This document shows positions 29,344 to 37,338 of a DNA stretch of 37,370 nt, piece after piece (positions within the stretch are counted from its first letter, which is position 1; every line of letters starts with the position of its first letter). The notes under the pieces are model-generated. The model ran no database searches and was not told where the DNA came from. It saw nothing but the letters and a program-made list of their open reading frames with translations. This DNA comes from Opitutales bacterium. GTDB lineage: Bacteria > Verrucomicrobiota > Verrucomicrobiia > Opitutales > Oceanipulchritudinaceae. Location of the stretch: NCBI GenBank assembly GCA_020831525.1, contig JAFIGH010000047.1, forward strand, positions 1 through 37,370. Direction: 5' to 3'. The translations under genes and the position numbers were made by a program.

Positions 29344-32300
29344 ATGAACACTTTCCACACACGTTTGCACGACCTCCGGCGCGCCCTGCGGGTGCGCCTT
29401 GCCGGGCTGGTCGCGGCGGCGGCGCTCACCGGCTTCGCCTTCGCGCTCTTCGTCCTCGAGGGCTACAACCGCGCCGCCTCCCTGCGCGAGGGACCGGCGC
29501 TGCTGCTCACCGCCGCCGCCCTCGCCGCCGCCGCCGGGGGGCTGGTGTGGGGAGCCCTACGCGTCTGGCGGCGGCACCGCGCGCTGCGCGGCATCGCCGA
29601 CAAGGTGGAGGCCCGCCACCCGGAACTCATGGACGCGCTCCATTGCGCCGTCGAGCTGAGCGAGCGCCAAGGCTCCGGGCCCAATCCCGTCGAAGCCGCC
29701 CTCCTCGGCCAGGTCGAAGCCTACTCCCGCCGCATCGACTTCCGTGCCGCCGTTCTTCCCGGCTGGCTCCGCGCCAAGCCGCTCGCCGCTCTCCTCACCC
29801 TCGGCATCCTCCTCGCCGCCGCCGCCAGCCAACTGCCCGTCGTGGAAAAAGCCGCGCACCACCTCAACGACCTGCGGCGGGGCACCTTCACCGCCCTCGC
29901 CGTCGAACCCGGCCACGCCGAGGTCGGGCGCGGACGCGACCTCACCGTCGCCGCCGAAGTCCTGCGCGGCGAGCCCGCGCTGCATATCGAATACGACGAT
30001 GCCGACGGCCAGCGCCGCCGCCACCCCGTCTTTGAGGGCGAGACGGGCCGGCCCGAGTTAACCTTCTATGACGTGCGCGGGGAGTTCCGTTACCGTCTCC
30101 TCACGCCCTCGGTGGTTTCTCCGTGGTACGGTGTTGAGGTCTACGACCCGCCCGAACTTCTCGACTTTGCGCTCACCACGGCGCCCCCCGCCTACACCGG
30201 CCTCGAACCCGCCGAACACCGCGAACCCGCCGACATCGAAATCATCGAAGGAACCGTCCTCCACTTCATGGCGGAGACACTTCCCGGCCACCGCGCCGCA
30301 CTCCTCCTCGACGACCGCGAAGTCGCCTTCGCCGAAACCGACGACGGCCGACACCGGCTCGAACACCGCCCCGGCCAACCCGGCCGCTACGCCATCGTCG
30401 TGCGCGACGAACACGAGCGCGAGACCCGCACGGGCCGCCGCGAAATCGACATCCGCCGCGATGAGCCGCCGCACGTCGAAATCGCCGCTCCCGGGCAGGA
30501 CCTCGTCCTCGAACCCGGCGAGCGCGTCGGCATCCAGGTCTTCGCGGGCGACGACTTCGGCGTGGCGCGCGTCGAGCTGTCCGTCACCGTGGCCGGGGGC
30601 GATCCCCGCCGCGCCGTCCTCCACGACGCCCCCGACCGCCGCACGCCGGACGTCGAAGCCTTTCACGCCCTCGACCTCGCCGACCTCGGCGCGGAAGACG
30701 GCGACGTCGTCATCTACTTCGCCGAGGCCACCGACAACCGCCGCCCCGAAGGCCAGCGCGCGCGCTCCGAAGTCTACTTCATCGAAGTGCGCGAAGACGT
30801 CGAGCCCGAGGAAATGGATGGAATGGACGGCGACACTGAGGAACTCGACGTGCGCGCCCTCATCGTCGAGGTCAAACGCATCATCCGCGAGACCTACCGC
30901 TCCCTCGCCCTCGAAGGCCGCGACCAGGTGCGCGCCAGCCAGGACCTCTCCGTCGCCCTCTCCCGCGTGCGCGCCGGACTCACCGAACTGCGCACGCAGG
31001 TGCGGGAACTCGTCGGCCCGGACAACGAGCTGATGGACCTGCTCGAAGCCGCCAACGAGGAACTCGAAACCGCCGAGAGCCTCCTCAGCCGCAACCGCGG
31101 CGAGCCCGCCATCCCCCCTGAAATTGCCGGTCTGCGCAACCTCGTGGCCTTCGAAAACGCCGTCCGCCGCGAAATGCAGGCGCGCGAGGGCGAAGGCGAA
31201 GGCGAGGGCACCGGCGAAGCCGAAGAGCCCGGCGAACCGGGCGAAGGCGAGGGAGACGCCCCTTCCGGCGAAGATCTGCCCTCTTTCGCCGACCTGCCGC
31301 CGCTGCTCGAAGACCTCAACGCCCTCATCGACAGCCAGTCCGGTCTCAACCGCGCCATGGGCCGCTCCGAACGCACCGGCGCCCCCGAGGACGAAAACCG
31401 CGCCCTCGCCGGAGACCAGCGCGGCCTCTCCACGGAAAACCGCGATATCGCGCAGCGCCTTTCGCAGCTCCCCGCCGCCGCTCCCCTCACCCAGCTCCTC
31501 GAGCAGGCCGACCGCAGCATGGACCGCGCCGCCGAAGCCCTCGACGGCCACCAACCGGGCCGCGGCGAGCGCCACGGCGTGCGCGCGGGCGAGTCCCTCG
31601 TCAACGCCGCCGCCCTCCTCGAAGGCCTCATCAACGAAATGGCCGGGGCCATGATGCTCGGCCTCGCCGAACGCGCCGGCGACCTCGCCGGCCAGCAGTC
31701 CGGCGGCGCGCAGGCCAGCCGCGAAGCCGCCGCGGGCGAGCGCCCGCCCGACGGCCTCGAAGAAGCGCAGACCGGCCTCAACACCGACTTCGAGCGCCTC
31801 CGCGAAGACCTCGACAGCGCCGCCGCCGAGTTGCGCGGGCAATTCCCCGAAGCCGCCCGCAACCTCGAGCAGGTCGGCCGCGATCTAGACCAAAACCGCA
31901 CCGGCGGCACCATGACCCGCGCCGCCAACGCCCTCCTCTACGAGCGTTTCGACCGCGCGGAGGACTTCCAGGAACAGGCCGCCGCCGACCTCGACGCCGC
32001 CGCGGGCGGCCTGCGCGAAGCCGGAGCCGACGTCCCCGCACTCTCCGACGCCGCCGTGCGCCGCGCCCTCGCCGAACTCGACCGCGCCCGCCGCGAACTC
32101 GGCCAGCTCGCCGAAGACGGCGGCGAAGGCGAAGCCCCGGCACCCGGAGACAACGGCGAAGGCGACGCCATGGCCGCCGCCGAAAACGGTGAAGGCGAAG
32201 GTCCCGCCGACGAGGGCGAAAACGGCGCCCAACGCCTCGCCGACCTGCGCAACCGCCTCTCCGGGCTTCTCGGTGAGGCCGGCGACCGCCTCGACGACAG

Positions 32301-32532
32301 CCAGCTGCGCGAACTCTCCGCCCGCCTCGGCGAGGAAAGCGGCGCCCGCACATGGGACGGCAAACTGCGCGACACCGATGCCGCCGTCGGCACCGCCTCG
32401 CGCGCCCTCCTGCGCCACCTCCGCCAAAGCCTCGACGAACGCGCCACCCGGCGCCTCAGCGGCGACGCCCCCTCCCGCTACCAACGCCAGGTGGAAGAAT
32501 ACTTCCGCCGCCTGTCAGAGGAAGACCGGTGA
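29344..32532 (+). CDS. DUF4175-like large membrane protein
   Basis: The 1062-aa product has three N-terminal TM helices (about 19-41, 49-72 and 139-160), then a long cytoplasmic or periplasmic part that matches the DUF4175 pattern found at the end of MoxR/DUF58/BatA operons. A beta-rich domain (about 165-480, with repeated PPAYTGLEP- and DDFGVARVELSV-type units) precedes a helical region rich in Glu, Arg, Ala and Leu. Two acidic low-complexity tracts occur (about 614-645, EGEGEGEGTGEAEEP; and 925-965, EGEAPAPGDNGEGD). Function is unknown but it is a standard member of these operons. ATG 29344 follows the 115-base gap left by the DUF2283 gene. The next operon gene lies 2.3 kb further on. Confidence 0.8.
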   Translation: MNTFHTRLHDLRRALRVRLAGLVAAAALTGFAFALFVLEGYNRAASLREGPALLLTAAALAAAAGGLVWGALRVWRRHRALRGIADKVEARHPELMDALHCAVELSERQGSGPNPVEAALLGQVEAYSRRIDFRAAVLPGWLRAKPLAALLTLGILLAAAASQLPVVEKAAHHLNDLRRGTFTALAVEPGHAEVGRGRDLTVAAEVLRGEPALHIEYDDADGQRRRHPVFEGETGRPELTFYDVRGEFRYRLLTPSVVSPWYGVEVYDPPELLDFALTTAPPAYTGLEPAEHREPADIEIIEGTVLHFMAETLPGHRAALLLDDREVAFAETDDGRHRLEHRPGQPGRYAIVVRDEHERETRTGRREIDIRRDEPPHVEIAAPGQDLVLEPGERVGIQVFAGDDFGVARVELSVTVAGGDPRRAVLHDAPDRRTPDVEAFHALDLADLGAEDGDVVIYFAEATDNRRPEGQRARSEVYFIEVREDVEPEEMDGMDGDTEELDVRALIVEVKRIIRETYRSLALEGRDQVRASQDLSVALSRVRAGLTELRTQVRELVGPDNELMDLLEAANEELETAESLLSRNRGEPAIPPEIAGLRNLVAFENAVRREMQAREGEGEGEGTGEAEEPGEPGEGEGDAPSGEDLPSFADLPPLLEDLNALIDSQSGLNRAMGRSERTGAPEDENRALAGDQRGLSTENRDIAQRLSQLPAAAPLTQLLEQADRSMDRAAEALDGHQPGRGERHGVRAGESLVNAAALLEGLINEMAGAMMLGLAERAGDLAGQQSGGAQASREAAAGERPPDGLEEAQTGLNTDFERLREDLDSAAAELRGQFPEAARNLEQVGRDLDQNRTGGTMTRAANALLYERFDRAEDFQEQAAADLDAAAGGLREAGADVPALSDAAVRRALAELDRARRELGQLAEDGGEGEAPAPGDNGEGDAMAAAENGEGEGPADEGENGAQRLADLRNRLSGLLGEAGDRLDDSQLRELSARLGEESGARTWDGKLRDTDAAVGTASRALLRHLRQSLDERATRRLSGDAPSRYQRQVEEYFRRLSEEDR

Positions 32533-32922
32533 CGAATACCTCGTCGCGCGGGCAGAGGGCAATGGCGCTCGGAAAAGGCCGGGGCCACGGCGGGCACCGC
32601 CATAGTAGGTGTGAGACCTCGACTCGGCTGAGTTCGTCGCAGGCTGGTCCGCACCACGCCGCCGCCGGGGCCGTCCCCGCCAACCGCACGAACACGATCA
32701 CCGCCGACCGCGCGCGCCGGGCTGCCGACCAAGCTTCGGCAGGCTCAGCCGAGTCAAGGTCAGGCAGCTACGGTCTCCCAACCGCACACACGCGCCGCGA
32801 TGCTCACCGAACGAGCCCGACCGCTGTAGTCGGCTGCCATTCTGGCGGTCGGTCGAGGATGCGCGGCCGCGGATTCGCCGCGCTTCCGGCGCCCCTACAG
32901 GGCGCAACCGCGGTGTGACCAC

Positions 32923-32955
32923 GGAAACCCATGGTTGGCACCATGGGCTGTCACC
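32923..32955 (+). repeat. 33-bp inverted repeat, left arm in copy 1 (partner 33239-33271)
   Basis: GGAAACCCATGGTTGGCA and on to GGGCTGTCACC. Its reverse complement is at 33239-33271 with one mismatch in 33. Each arm is itself a small hairpin (CCCATGG/CCATGGG). Confidence 0.9.
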
Positions 32956-33050
32956 GTACGCGCCGTTGGCGCGGGGTCGTCCCGGCGGTGCCCGGCGCGC
33001 CATGCGGCAACCGCCTTACGGTTGCACCACGGGTCGGCGGGAATGGCGCG

Positions 33051-33134
33051 CGGATAAGCCGGGAACTCGAAAGCGGAGCGGAAGTCCCGCCCGATGTTTG
33101 CGCGGAAACCTCCCGTGCAATGCAGACGTTACCG
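33051..33134 (+). repeat. Inverted-end element, copy in duplication 1
   Basis: It starts CGGATAAGCCGGGAACTCG and ends CGTTACCG and aligns with the reverse complement of 16022-16106 at 84-85 bases. The same element is at 33586-33669 in copy 2. Confidence 0.75.
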
Positions 33135-33238
33135 GGTGCCATTGCCGGCCGGCGGTTGAGCCCCGAAGGGGCGCCCTGTTCGCCACAACCGCCTGAACCC
33201 AGACGACCCAAACTCGAGTGCACCCCGAAGGGGCGCCG

Positions 33239-33271
33239 GGTGACAGCCCATGGTGACAACCATGGGTTTCC
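33239..33271 (-). repeat. 33-bp inverted repeat, right arm in copy 1
   Basis: Reads GGTGACAGCCCATGGTGACA, continuing to CATGGGTTTCC; pairs with 32923-32955 at 32 of 33 positions. Confidence 0.9.
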
Positions 33272-33405
33272 CGGTTCCGGATTTCCGCGCCCTGAAGGGG
33301 CGCCGGGATCCGCAAACCGCCGGATCCCCCCGTGGCACAATGTGTACGACCGATCCGACCACTTCGTCTCCCGACCCCGGAATTCCGCACCGGGTGCACG
33401 GCCAC

Positions 33406-33859
33406 GGATTCGCCGCGCTTCCGGCGCCCCTACAGGGCGCAACCGCGGTGTGACCACGGAAACCCATGGTTGGCACCATGGGCTGTCACCGTACGCGCCG
33501 TTGGCGCGGGGTCGTCCCGGCGGTGCCCGGCGCGCCATGCGGCAACCGCCTTACGGTTGCACCACGGGTCGGCGGGAATGGCGCGCGGATAAGCCGGGAA
33601 CTCGAAAGCGGAGCGGAAGTCCCGCCCGATGTTTGCGCGGAAACCTCCCGTGCAATGCAGACGTTACCGGGTGCCATTGCCGGCCGGCGGTTGAGCCCCG
33701 AAGGGGCGCCCTGTTCGCCACAACCGCCTGAACCCAGACGACCCAAACTCGAGTGCACCCCGAAGGGGCGCCGGGTGACAGCCCATGGTGACAACCATGG
33801 GTTTCCCGGTTCCGGATTTCCGCGCCCTGAAGGGGCGCCGGGGATCCGCAAACCGCCGG
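33406..33859 (+). repeat. Large duplication, copy 2 (454 bp)
   Basis: Copy of 32871-33323 shifted by 535 bases. The inverted repeat arms are at 33458-33490 and 33774-33806, and the inverted-end element at 33586-33669. Between the copies, 33324-33405 is single-copy sequence. Confidence 0.9.
33586..33669 (+). repeat. Inverted-end element, copy in duplication 2
   Basis: Identical to 33051-33134. Confidence 0.75.
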
Positions 33860-33891
33860 TTCCGCCTCCGTCGCGGGGTCGTCCCGGCAAG

Positions 33892-34341
33892 TCATTGCCC
33901 CAGGAAGGAAACACGCAGCCCTGCTTTTCTCGCCAATGCAGCTTGCCGCTTGTCCCCTGTATGGAAACGGGGGGCTTCCAGCTCCACCGCAAGGCTGACA
34001 TGAAGCAAATCCAGTGTCCGGCAAAGCGTCGGGGCACTGAAGTTTCGCGAAAGTCTCTCGGCGGTTGAAGCGACTCTGGCGGAGTCCGGGACAGTCCGGG
34101 CAAGCCTGCCTTGAACGATGTCTGCATCCATGAGCGACAGAGCCCCCTCCAAGGTTTCTTCCGTTAGCTGGTTTCGTCCATGAAGAACGCGCAGGGCATT
34201 GCGCATTTCCATCTCCGCGAGAAACGGCAACGGAATAAGGCCCGCCCGCCGAACCCGTCTTGCCGCCTCGCGGGAGCCCGCCTCCAATTGATAGATTTTC
34301 ACCAATACGCCGCTGTCGAAATAGTCGGTGAACTCAGCCAC
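33892..34341 (-). CDS. PIN-domain toxin (VapC-type)
   Basis: The 149-aa product has the PIN-domain acidic quartet of VapC RNases: Asp9 in YFDSGVLVKIY, Glu45 in AEMEMRNAL, Asp111 in TLDLLHVSLA and Asp130 in FHTGDKRQAALARKAGL. These match the expected Mg2+-binding positions, so the gene looks intact. VapC toxins cut tRNA or rRNA and are held in check by an antitoxin. A GTG start (34339-34341) is chosen because it overlaps the antitoxin stop (GTGGCTGA) and begins VAEFTDYF in the family register; longer frames to 34446 are not supported. The module runs opposite to the Bat operon. Confidence 0.88.
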   Translation of the reverse strand: MAEFTDYFDSGVLVKIYQLEAGSREAARRVRRAGLIPLPFLAEMEMRNALRVLHGRNQLTEETLEGALSLMDADIVQGRLARTVPDSARVASTAERLSRNFSAPTLCRTLDLLHVSLAVELEAPRFHTGDKRQAALARKAGLRVSFLGQ

Positions 34342-34579
34342 GGTCTTGATAGATTTGGTCCGCGGCCGAAGCGCTCTCTTCGCCGCTGGAACGTGTATAG
34401 AGCGACTCCAGACGTTGGAGCGGATCGCCCCAGTCGATGTGCTCACTTCGACCTCTTGCCGGTGTCAAATGCGCGACAACCCGGCCGCGAATCGCCCACT
34501 GCAAGGATTCTCCGGATTCCAGCCGCTGACGGATCGAACGCGTGTTTTGCTGGATTTCCCGGGTCGTTACTGACTTCAT
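34334..34579 (-). CDS. Phd/YefM-like antitoxin
   Basis: The 81-aa product starts MKSVTTREIQQNTRSIRQRL and continues with ESGESLQWAIRGRVVAHLTP, the Phd/YefM-type antitoxin pattern (N-terminal DNA-binding fold, C-terminal toxin-neutralising tail). It overlaps the PIN toxin by 8 bases, the usual antitoxin-first order. Upstream in-frame sequence to 34771 lacks similarity. The promoter with a 13-base odd-centred palindrome (34589-34614) precedes it, suggesting self-repression. The partner is a VapC toxin, a mixed pairing that is common. Confidence 0.85.
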   Translation of the reverse strand: MKSVTTREIQQNTRSIRQRLESGESLQWAIRGRVVAHLTPARGRSEHIDWGDPLQRLESLYTRSSGEESASAADQIYQDRG

Positions 34580-34588
34580 GTCTTTCAA

Positions 34589-34614
34589 TTTGTCTGACAA
34601 AGGCCGGCTGTCAA
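34589..34614 (-). promoter_or_regulatory. Promoter with candidate operator for the Phd/VapC module
   Basis: On the minus strand a perfect TTGACA -35 lies at 34614-34609. The -10 region, 15-17 bases downstream, is weak (ACAAAT/CAAATT, 3 of 6). The palindrome TTTGTC-A-GACAAA (34601-34589) overlaps it, 9 bases before the antitoxin ATG. It fits an autorepression operator for a Phd-type antitoxin. Confidence 0.5.
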
Positions 34615-34616
34615 GC

Positions 34617-34637
34617 GGCAAGCTGCGGCAGCTTGCC
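34617..34637. other. Perfect 9-bp hairpin upstream of the antitoxin promoter
   Basis: GGCAAGCTG (34617-34625) pairs with CAGCTTGCC (34629-34637) around CGG. It lies just beyond the -35. Its role is unknown; it could be a second operator or part of a boundary. Confidence 0.4.
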
Positions 34638-34818
34638 GGCAGGCGGTGGAAGACTTCACCTATCTCGTATCCATCCCCGCCTCCCCTCTCGCGCGCAGCG
34701 GAATACCCGACCACCGTTTTCGCCGCCTTGCGGAATCCGCGTTCCGGTTGTTGACTCGCGGACCACGCCATTGGAAGTTGGCTTATGTTTCCGAACGTGA
34801 AAACGATGACGATTGAGG

Positions 34819-37008
34819 ATGTCCCTTGACCCGCTGACGCATCCTTGGCTCATCTTCGCGCTCGTTCTTCTCGGGCTCGGACTGGTCCTGTGGACGCTCC
34901 GCCGCGCCTCCGGGCTCGTGCCCCCGCGCTACCTCGGCGCGCTGGCCGCCCTGCGCGCGGGCGGGCTCCTCGGCCTCGCCGTGCTCGCCGTGCAGCCCTA
35001 CTGTTCCCGCTTCGAGCCCGACACCGACGCCATCGAAGTCGCCGTCCTCGCCGACACTTCGGGCAGCATGGGCGTGCGCGACCTCCCCGGCGGAACGAGC
35101 CGCCACGAAGCCGTCGCCGCCCTCCTCGACCTCGGCGACGAGACCTCCGCCGCCTCCCGCCTCGCGGAGCGGCATCCCCTGCGCCTGCACGCCTACGCCC
35201 GCGGCGTCCGTGTTCTCGCCCCCGGCGAACCGCTCCCCGAGCCGGGCGGCGTCACCGCCACGGGCGACGCCCTGCGCTCCGTCCTGCGCGACCGCGGCGA
35301 CACCGGGCGCACCCTCGCCGCCGTCCTCCTCCTCACCGACGGGCAGGAAACCGCCGGCGAGACCCGCATGATCGACGCCGGGCGCGAACTGCGCGACGCC
35401 GGCATCCCCGTCACCGCCGTGGGCGTGGGCACGCCCGGACGCCCGCGCGACCTCTCCGTCGAATTCACGCGCACGCGCCTCAGCGTCGACGCCCGCCAGC
35501 CCTTCGGTCTCGAAGCCACCGTGCGCAACACTCTCGGCCGCGACATCGAGGCCGACGTCGAACTGCTCCACGGCGCCTCCCGCATCGACACCCTCCCCGT
35601 GCAACTCGCCGCCGGCGAAGAGGAGACCGTGCGCTTCGAAGTGCCGCCGCCGCCCACAGGCTTCCACAGCTACCGCGTGCGCATCGCCGGCACCGTCGAA
35701 GGCACCAACCCCGCCACCGACCAGGACTACGCCACAGTCGAAGTCGAAGAACCCGACCGCTTCCGCGTGCTCTACCTCGCCGAGCGCCTGCGCCCCGAGT
35801 TCCGCTTCCTCCGCCAAGTCGCCGCGGGGGACGACCGCATCGCCCTCTACGGTCTCATCCAAACCGCCGAAGACGTGTGGACATGGTCCGGTCCGGACGA
35901 CACCGGCGGCGGCACCGCCGTCGAGCCCATTGAACAGTTCCCCGAAGACGGCGCCTTCTTTCTCCAGTTCGATGCCGTCGTCCTCGACCTCACCACCGCC
36001 CCGCGCTTCAACGAATCCGCCCTCGAAGGCCTTCGCGCCCTCGTCGCCAACCGCGCCGGCGGGCTCCTCGCCATCGGCCCCGTGCCGACAGACGCCGAAG
36101 CTCTCCTCGGCATGCTCCCCGTGCGCACCGCGCGCCCCGTCGCCGTGCGCGACGACCGCCACCTCTCCCTCGAAGCCGACCCCGTCTTCACCGACGGCCC
36201 GCGCGGCGTCCTCTTCCAACGGCCCGGCGTCTTCCTCGCCGGGGGCCTGCCCGCCTACGGGGGCGAACCCAAGCGCGGCGCCGTGCCCCTCGCCACCTCG
36301 CGCGACGGCGACGAAGTCTTTGCCGCCGTCCAGGCCTACGGCGGCGGCCGCGTCTCATGGATGGGCACCGCCGACACATGGCGCTGGCGCCTCGACAGCC
36401 GCCGTGGCTTCGAGCAACACCGGGCCTTCTGGTCCGGCAAACTCCTTTGGCTCGCCTCCAGCGCCCGCCCGCGCGTCGCCGTGCCCCTGCGCGGCAGCCG
36501 CGTCTCCACCGAAGACACCGCCGCCCTCGACGTCTCCGTGCGCGGCAGCGACTTCCGCCCCGAGCGCGAGGCCCGCGTCACCGCCGCCGTCGAAGGTCCC
36601 GGCGGTCACCGCGACGAAATCCTCCTCCAGCCCGACAGCCTCGAGCCCGGCCTCTTCCGCGGCAACATCGAGCCCGCCCGCCCCGGCGAATACCGCGTCG
36701 ACTACCGCATCGAGTTCTCCGACGGCGAAGTCCTCACCCCCGAAGCCTTCTTCGCCGCCGCCCCCGGCGGGGCCGAGTTCGCCGACACCCGCCTGCGCGA
36801 AGCCGCCCTGCGCGACCTCGCCCGCCTCACCGGCGGACGCTACCTCGACTGGCAGGACGCCCGCCGCCTCGACGAAATCCCCCTCTCCGAAGAAATTCCC
36901 CTCGTCGAATCCCGCCGCCACCTCACGCGCAACTGGCCCTTCTTCCTCATCCTCGCCGCCCTCTTCTCCGCCGAATGGTTCCTCCGCCGCCGCACTGGCC
37001 TGCGGTGA
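34819..37008 (+). CDS. VWA-domain membrane protein (second, with GATase-like region)
   Basis: The 729-aa product has two N-terminal TM helices (about 11-26 and 41-60), then a VWA domain with MIDAS DTSGS (Asp79, Ser81, Ser83) and LLLTDGQE. A beta-rich segment follows, then a glutamine-amidotransferase-like part (about 310-520: FRVLYLAERLRPEFRFLRQV; FDAVVLDLTTAPRFNESALE), a second beta-rich part and a C-terminal TM helix (FFLILAALFSAEWFLRRR). It is a typical last member of MoxR/DUF58/BatA/DUF4175 operons. It now lies 2.3 kb from the DUF4175 gene. The start ATG 34819 has no separate ribosome binding site at good spacing (GAGG directly abuts it); TTG 34813 is an alternative. Expression may therefore need its own promoter or read-through. 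Confidence 0.85.
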   Translation: MSLDPLTHPWLIFALVLLGLGLVLWTLRRASGLVPPRYLGALAALRAGGLLGLAVLAVQPYCSRFEPDTDAIEVAVLADTSGSMGVRDLPGGTSRHEAVAALLDLGDETSAASRLAERHPLRLHAYARGVRVLAPGEPLPEPGGVTATGDALRSVLRDRGDTGRTLAAVLLLTDGQETAGETRMIDAGRELRDAGIPVTAVGVGTPGRPRDLSVEFTRTRLSVDARQPFGLEATVRNTLGRDIEADVELLHGASRIDTLPVQLAAGEEETVRFEVPPPPTGFHSYRVRIAGTVEGTNPATDQDYATVEVEEPDRFRVLYLAERLRPEFRFLRQVAAGDDRIALYGLIQTAEDVWTWSGPDDTGGGTAVEPIEQFPEDGAFFLQFDAVVLDLTTAPRFNESALEGLRALVANRAGGLLAIGPVPTDAEALLGMLPVRTARPVAVRDDRHLSLEADPVFTDGPRGVLFQRPGVFLAGGLPAYGGEPKRGAVPLATSRDGDEVFAAVQAYGGGRVSWMGTADTWRWRLDSRRGFEQHRAFWSGKLLWLASSARPRVAVPLRGSRVSTEDTAALDVSVRGSDFRPEREARVTAAVEGPGGHRDEILLQPDSLEPGLFRGNIEPARPGEYRVDYRIEFSDGEVLTPEAFFAAAPGGAEFADTRLREAALRDLARLTGGRYLDWQDARRLDEIPLSEEIPLVESRRHLTRNWPFFLILAALFSAEWFLRRRTGLR

Positions 37009-37078
37009 GGCCAGAATGGCGCCAGCCCCCGCACTTTTGCGCTCATTGGCGTAAAGCCGGGTTGTCCACCCTAACTTC

Positions 37079-37139
37079 AATGGCGCTCGGACAATCCGGG
37101 TGCCCGGGGAAATCCGGTCGTTTCCAATCGAGCGCCATT
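37079..37139. repeat. 11-bp perfect inverted repeat after the VWA gene
   Basis: AATGGCGCTCG (37079-37089) is the reverse complement of CGAGCGCCATT (37129-37139). The left arm also occurs at 32561-32573 after the DUF4175 gene (AATGGCGCTCGGA). Confidence 0.7.
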
Positions 37140-37182
37140 GCGGTTTGACGCTGCGGAACATGGGGCTTGGGCGGTCCTGCCG

Positions 37183-37338
37183 TCGCGCACCTTCGGCGCG
37201 CGGAATGGCGGCGTTGCCTTTGTTCCCAGGGCGTTGCCCCGGGCTGAGGGGTATCGCGCCTTCGGCGCGCGGGATGGCCGCGTTGCCCTTGATCCCCGGG
37301 CGTTGCCCTGGGCTCAGGGGTATCGCGCCGTTGGCGCC
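37183..37338 (+). repeat. Tandem units of about 70 bases
   Basis: Unit starts lie at 37183, 37254 and 37323 (spacing 71 and 69). Each starts with a small GC hairpin (TCGCGCCTTCGGCGCGCGG type) and has GGGCGTTGCCC and GGGCT(G/C)AGGGGTAT. The third is cut short or changes after the first 16 bases. Confidence 0.75.

Larger units (their letters stand above)
32871..33323 (+). repeat. Large duplication, copy 1 (453 bp)
   Basis: This copy is identical to 33406-33859 except for one inserted G in copy 2, at offset 535. It holds the 33-base inverted repeats, an inverted-end element (33051-33134), and several mini-hairpins such as GCGCCGTTGGCGC, CCCCGAAGGGG and CCTACAGGG. Confidence 0.9.
32533..33891. 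other. Repeat-filled intergenic region
   Basis: This 1.36-kb gap between the DUF4175 gene and the VapC-like gene holds no gene. It contains AATGGCGCTCGGA (32561-32573; also at 37079), a 19-base imperfect inverted repeat (32614-32632 with 32744-32762, 17 of 19), a diverged copy of the 13643/14332 repeat (32826-32852), and the 535-base-period duplication. Open frames across the duplication repeat exactly and lack coding signals. Confidence 0.75.

Noticed and set aside
32931-33731. Open frames of 200-266 aa across the 535-bp duplication
   Set aside because: They repeat exactly with the DNA repeat, exist on both strands, and contain hairpin elements; no coding signal or family pattern.
32871-33859. 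Possible CRISPR array
   Set aside because: The repeats are 453 bases in two copies with nested inverted repeats; no short regular repeat/spacer pattern and no cas gene.
34341-34446. Longer start for the PIN toxin
   Set aside because: The added residues are inside the antitoxin gene in another frame and do not fit the PIN fold; the overlapping GTG start gives the family register.
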